DNA of 7,381 bases from Ignavibacteria bacterium (lineage in GTDB: Bacteria; Bacteroidota; Ignavibacteria; Ignavibacteriales; Ignavibacteriaceae). Position numbers and translations under genes: made by a program. The stretch is taken from the NCBI GenBank assembly GCA_029863735.1, contig JAOTUT010000067.1:1-7381 (forward strand), read 5' to 3'. The notes under the pieces are model-generated. The model saw only the letters and a list, made by a program, of their open reading frames with translations, did not search any database and was not told the DNA's origin. Shown here piece by piece: positions 5,088 to 7,381 of this stretch; position 1 is the first letter of the stretch, and every line of letters begins with the position of its first letter.

Positions 5088-7381
5088 TTAGAAATTCAAC
5101 CAGTATGTTACTTTAATCATAAAAATATTATCAGGCTCTGCAGCAACCATTTTTGTCATAGATTCTTCAAATCTGAATTCTCCAATTTCTTCAGCTTCTG
5201 ACCTGGTTTGAGTCCAGACAAAATAAATTACACTCCCCGGTAAATATTCCCATCGCAAAACTGCATTGCCTCTAAGAGATCTTACATTGAAATCGGGATT
5301 GCCTATTTCTATTGGTTGAGCGGGACCATCACCATCCGGATCAGCAGTGTTGGTTTCAGAATCGAAAGTAGAACCATTTTCACCATAAATAATAAAATCA
5401 TATGTACCCGGTTTTGAAAGCTCTTTGTAGTTTGTATAATCTCCTGCAGAGATTAATGGCTGAACATATAGCTGCAAGCTTAAATGAGGAGTAAATGTCC
5501 AGTTAAGTCTTATGCTTGCGGAAAGAGTTTTCTGATCCAGCTCGCCAAAGACATATCTTTTACCATATGTGTTTGTAGCAGTTTGGTCATTAAAGGTATC
5601 AACATATTGTGCAAATTCAAATGTTCTTGAAAACTGAGGACTAAGAATAAAAGAAATGTTTGACAAAGGTCGTAGTTCAAGTCCGGCTTCAACAAACCAA
5701 TCATAGGATGGTTTTGCACTGTATCGTCCTGCACCAAAACTCACAACCCAATCTTTGCGGCTATCTGAAGAAAGATAAATTGTTGTTTGAGAACCTGCAG
5801 GATTTAAAGTAAGCGGGCCTCCTCTGGTTCTTGTATTGTTAAAAGTTTCTGTGTAGTAAGCGAGATCCCAGTTTGCTGAATAGTAATTGGTAAATTGCCA
5901 ACTGCCAAAATGAAAAATGCCCTCCCAGGTTTTTGTCCCCAAAAAATCATAATTCTGAAAAATTGCTGCTCCCAATTCAAGATACCTGTAAAAATCAGTT
6001 GGGTCACTCCAGTAGTAGCCAGCACCGGTATGCCAGTTTATCAGATCGGCTCTGTATAAAAACCCAAGATCATTAACATCGAATGCCGGATTGATAATTC
6101 CAAAGGCTGTGTTCACAAAAAAGTTTCCTTTTTGTTTATTAAGAACTAATCGCCCGGCATAACCCGTCAAAGAATTTGCTGTGCTATCAACATTAATGTG
6201 ACTTTCATCTGGTCTCTGGAAGTAGTGTCTTGAACTTTCCTGAAGATCGATCATCCTTTGTTCATTTCCTGAAGCATGACTCACACCAGTCCATCCTGCA
6301 AGCACCCAGGTTTTTGAGGAGTCAAGGAACGTCCATCCATCCAAACCAAAAGTTAAAGCGCTTTTATTAATTTCATCTCTTAGTCTTTCATCGTTAAAAT
6401 CTCTTAAAGCTACTGTAGAAATAAATCCAAGTCCTTGTTGACCTCCACCAAATTCATTTTGCACTCTGAAAATTCCATAGTAAGAAAGGGGTTCAATCTC
6501 AGTATCAAACTGAATTCCGTTAGATGATATTCTAGCATACTCACGCTTGGTTATATTCTGAATAGTACCGACATTCCAACTATCACCGAGTTTTCCGGTT
6601 AGTTTTCCTGCAGCAAGAATGTGTGTGCCGGTTGGATAATCTGTGTAATCAGCTTCATCAGGAATGCTACCCTGCGGTTGCCTTCCTATTCTTCGACTGT
6701 AAAAGAAATCCGCTCCACCCCAATTAAATCCCCAATAGTTGCGTGCACCTCCATAACCAAAATTAAAAATACTGGAACCTTCAATAAAGAACGGTCTCTT
6801 TTCAGCATAGAAAGTTTCAACATCACTGAGATTAATTACGGCAGGATCAATTTCCACCTGACCGAAATCAGGATTGATAGTAGCATTAAGATTTAAATTT
6901 GAACCGATACCCATTTTAAGATCAGCACCTGCACCGGGAATATAATTTGAGCCGTCATTAAACGGATCGCCATCTTCAGATTGAATATACTCAGCTCTGG
7001 CCGTAACGTATGGTAAAATTTCTAACTGGCCACTGCCCTCAACATTTTCAAAACCTGTTAGATTAGCAAAATGTGAAACAAAACCACTTTCCTTTTTAGG
7101 CACAAAAACGAGAAAGTCTTCTTCATTTTTTCTGGCAATTACTCTTTTGAAATTTATTCCCCATACCATACTGTCTGATTGATTAAATCTCATTTGAGAA
7201 AAAGGAATTTTCATTTCAGCTGACCAACCTTCACCATTCCGATATATTTTACCTTCCCAAACACCATCCCATGAATCATCATCCCAGCTATCGTTATAAA
7301 GCACACCATCGAGCTGCGTACCGGCTGCATTTAAACCAAAATAGTAACCGCTTCGTTTATCGTTGTAGGGATCAAGGCAAA
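5088..7381 (-). CDS. DUF5916-type outer-membrane beta-barrel with CBM9-like N-terminal part (5' end outside window)
   Basis: 763 codons are visible; the frame stays open to the window edge, so the GTG at 7304 is an internal valine and not a start. Numbering from the first full codon, DPYNDKRSGYYF (3-14) and GWSAEMKIPFSQMRF (52-66) fit the carbohydrate-binding family 9-like domain found at the front of these proteins. NPDFGQVEIDP (169-179) and EKRPFFIEG (193-201) are hallmarks of DUF5916. The remainder alternates aromatic and polar residues, typical of beta-strands, with charged, Gly/Asp-rich turns, and ends VTYWLNF. The terminal Phe is the usual outer-membrane insertion signal. Family members are predicted outer-membrane proteins of Bacteroidota-like bacteria without an established substrate; glycan or peptide binding is suggested by the CBM9-like part only. 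The stop is TAA at 5088-5090. No gene follows it on the same strand before the tRNA region. Confidence 0.9.
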   Translation of the reverse strand, partial: CLDPYNDKRSGYYFGLNAAGTQLDGVLYNDSWDDDSWDGVWEGKIYRNGEGWSAEMKIPFSQMRFNQSDSMVWGINFKRVIARKNEEDFLVFVPKKESGFVSHFANLTGFENVEGSGQLEILPYVTARAEYIQSEDGDPFNDGSNYIPGAGADLKMGIGSNLNLNATINPDFGQVEIDPAVINLSDVETFYAEKRPFFIEGSSIFNFGYGGARNYWGFNWGGADFFYSRRIGRQPQGSIPDEADYTDYPTGTHILAAGKLTGKLGDSWNVGTIQNITKREYARISSNGIQFDTEIEPLSYYGIFRVQNEFGGGQQGLGFISTVALRDFNDERLRDEINKSALTFGLDGWTFLDSSKTWVLAGWTGVSHASGNEQRMIDLQESSRHYFQRPDESHINVDSTANSLTGYAGRLVLNKQKGNFFVNTAFGIINPAFDVNDLGFLYRADLINWHTGAGYYWSDPTDFYRYLELGAAIFQNYDFLGTKTWEGIFHFGSWQFTNYYSANWDLAYYTETFNNTRTRGGPLTLNPAGSQTTIYLSSDSRKDWVVSFGAGRYSAKPSYDWFVEAGLELRPLSNISFILSPQFSRTFEFAQYVDTFNDQTATNTYGKRYVFGELDQKTLSASIRLNWTFTPHLSLQLYVQPLISAGDYTNYKELSKPGTYDFIIYGENGSTFDSETNTADPDGDGPAQPIEIGNPDFNVRSLRGNAVLRWEYLPGSVIYFVWTQTRSEAEEIGEFRFEESMTKMVAAEPDNIFMIKVTYWLNF

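Noticed and set aside
6621..6896. Plus-strand 91-codon frame inside the outer-membrane gene
   Set aside because: It lies entirely antisense to a well-supported coding region, has no recognisable motif and no Shine-Dalgarno; the same applies to the plus-strand frames at 479-676, 946-1137 and 3186-3422.
5088..7304. GTG at 7304 as the start of the outer-membrane protein
   Set aside because: The frame continues upstream to the window edge with family-like sequence (DPYNDKRSGYYF), so this codon is internal.

Overview
The window is AT-rich DNA that looks like a Bacteroidota/Ignavibacteriota-type Gram-negative bacterium. This is an inference from three things: a DUF5916-type outer-membrane barrel ending in Phe, a phosphoglucose isomerase of the kind normally fused to transaldolase, and several genes without a Shine-Dalgarno sequence. 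No genus can be named from the sequence alone.

Layout. Positions 1-1232 (minus) hold the 3'-truncated glucose-6-phosphate isomerase. Divergent from it, 1337-2137 (plus) encodes a PAP2-family membrane phosphatase. Convergent with that, 2212-3420 (minus) encodes a PLP-dependent trans-sulfuration enzyme. Back-to-back with this, 3502-4185 (plus) encodes ribose-5-phosphate isomerase A. The rpiA 3' end is built into a hairpin that also lies just beyond a previously uncalled 37-codon membrane-protein gene (4225-4338, minus). That small gene has a strong ribosome binding site and a sigma-54-like promoter.

The most unusual part is 4582-4995, read on the minus strand. A tRNA-Arg 5' half, interrupted by a 44-bp GC-rich palindrome, is followed five bases later by a small GIY-YIG nuclease gene. 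That gene runs straight into a complete tRNA-Arg(CCT), and its reading frame ends inside the tRNA anticodon loop. The two tRNA 5' halves match over 42 bases apart from the palindrome. The arrangement suggests a small nuclease-associated element that targeted the anticodon region and restored a full tRNA. The nuclease frame now carries a TGA where family members usually have tryptophan, so it is probably dead.

The remainder, 5088-7381 (minus), is the C-terminal part of a large DUF5916/CBM9-like outer-membrane protein whose start lies outside the window.

Pgi and RpiA both act on central sugar phosphates (glycolysis and the pentose phosphate pathway), but strand changes separate them, so no operon is implied. 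The other genes look like a loose collection of housekeeping and envelope functions. No CRISPR array, transposase or rRNA was seen.
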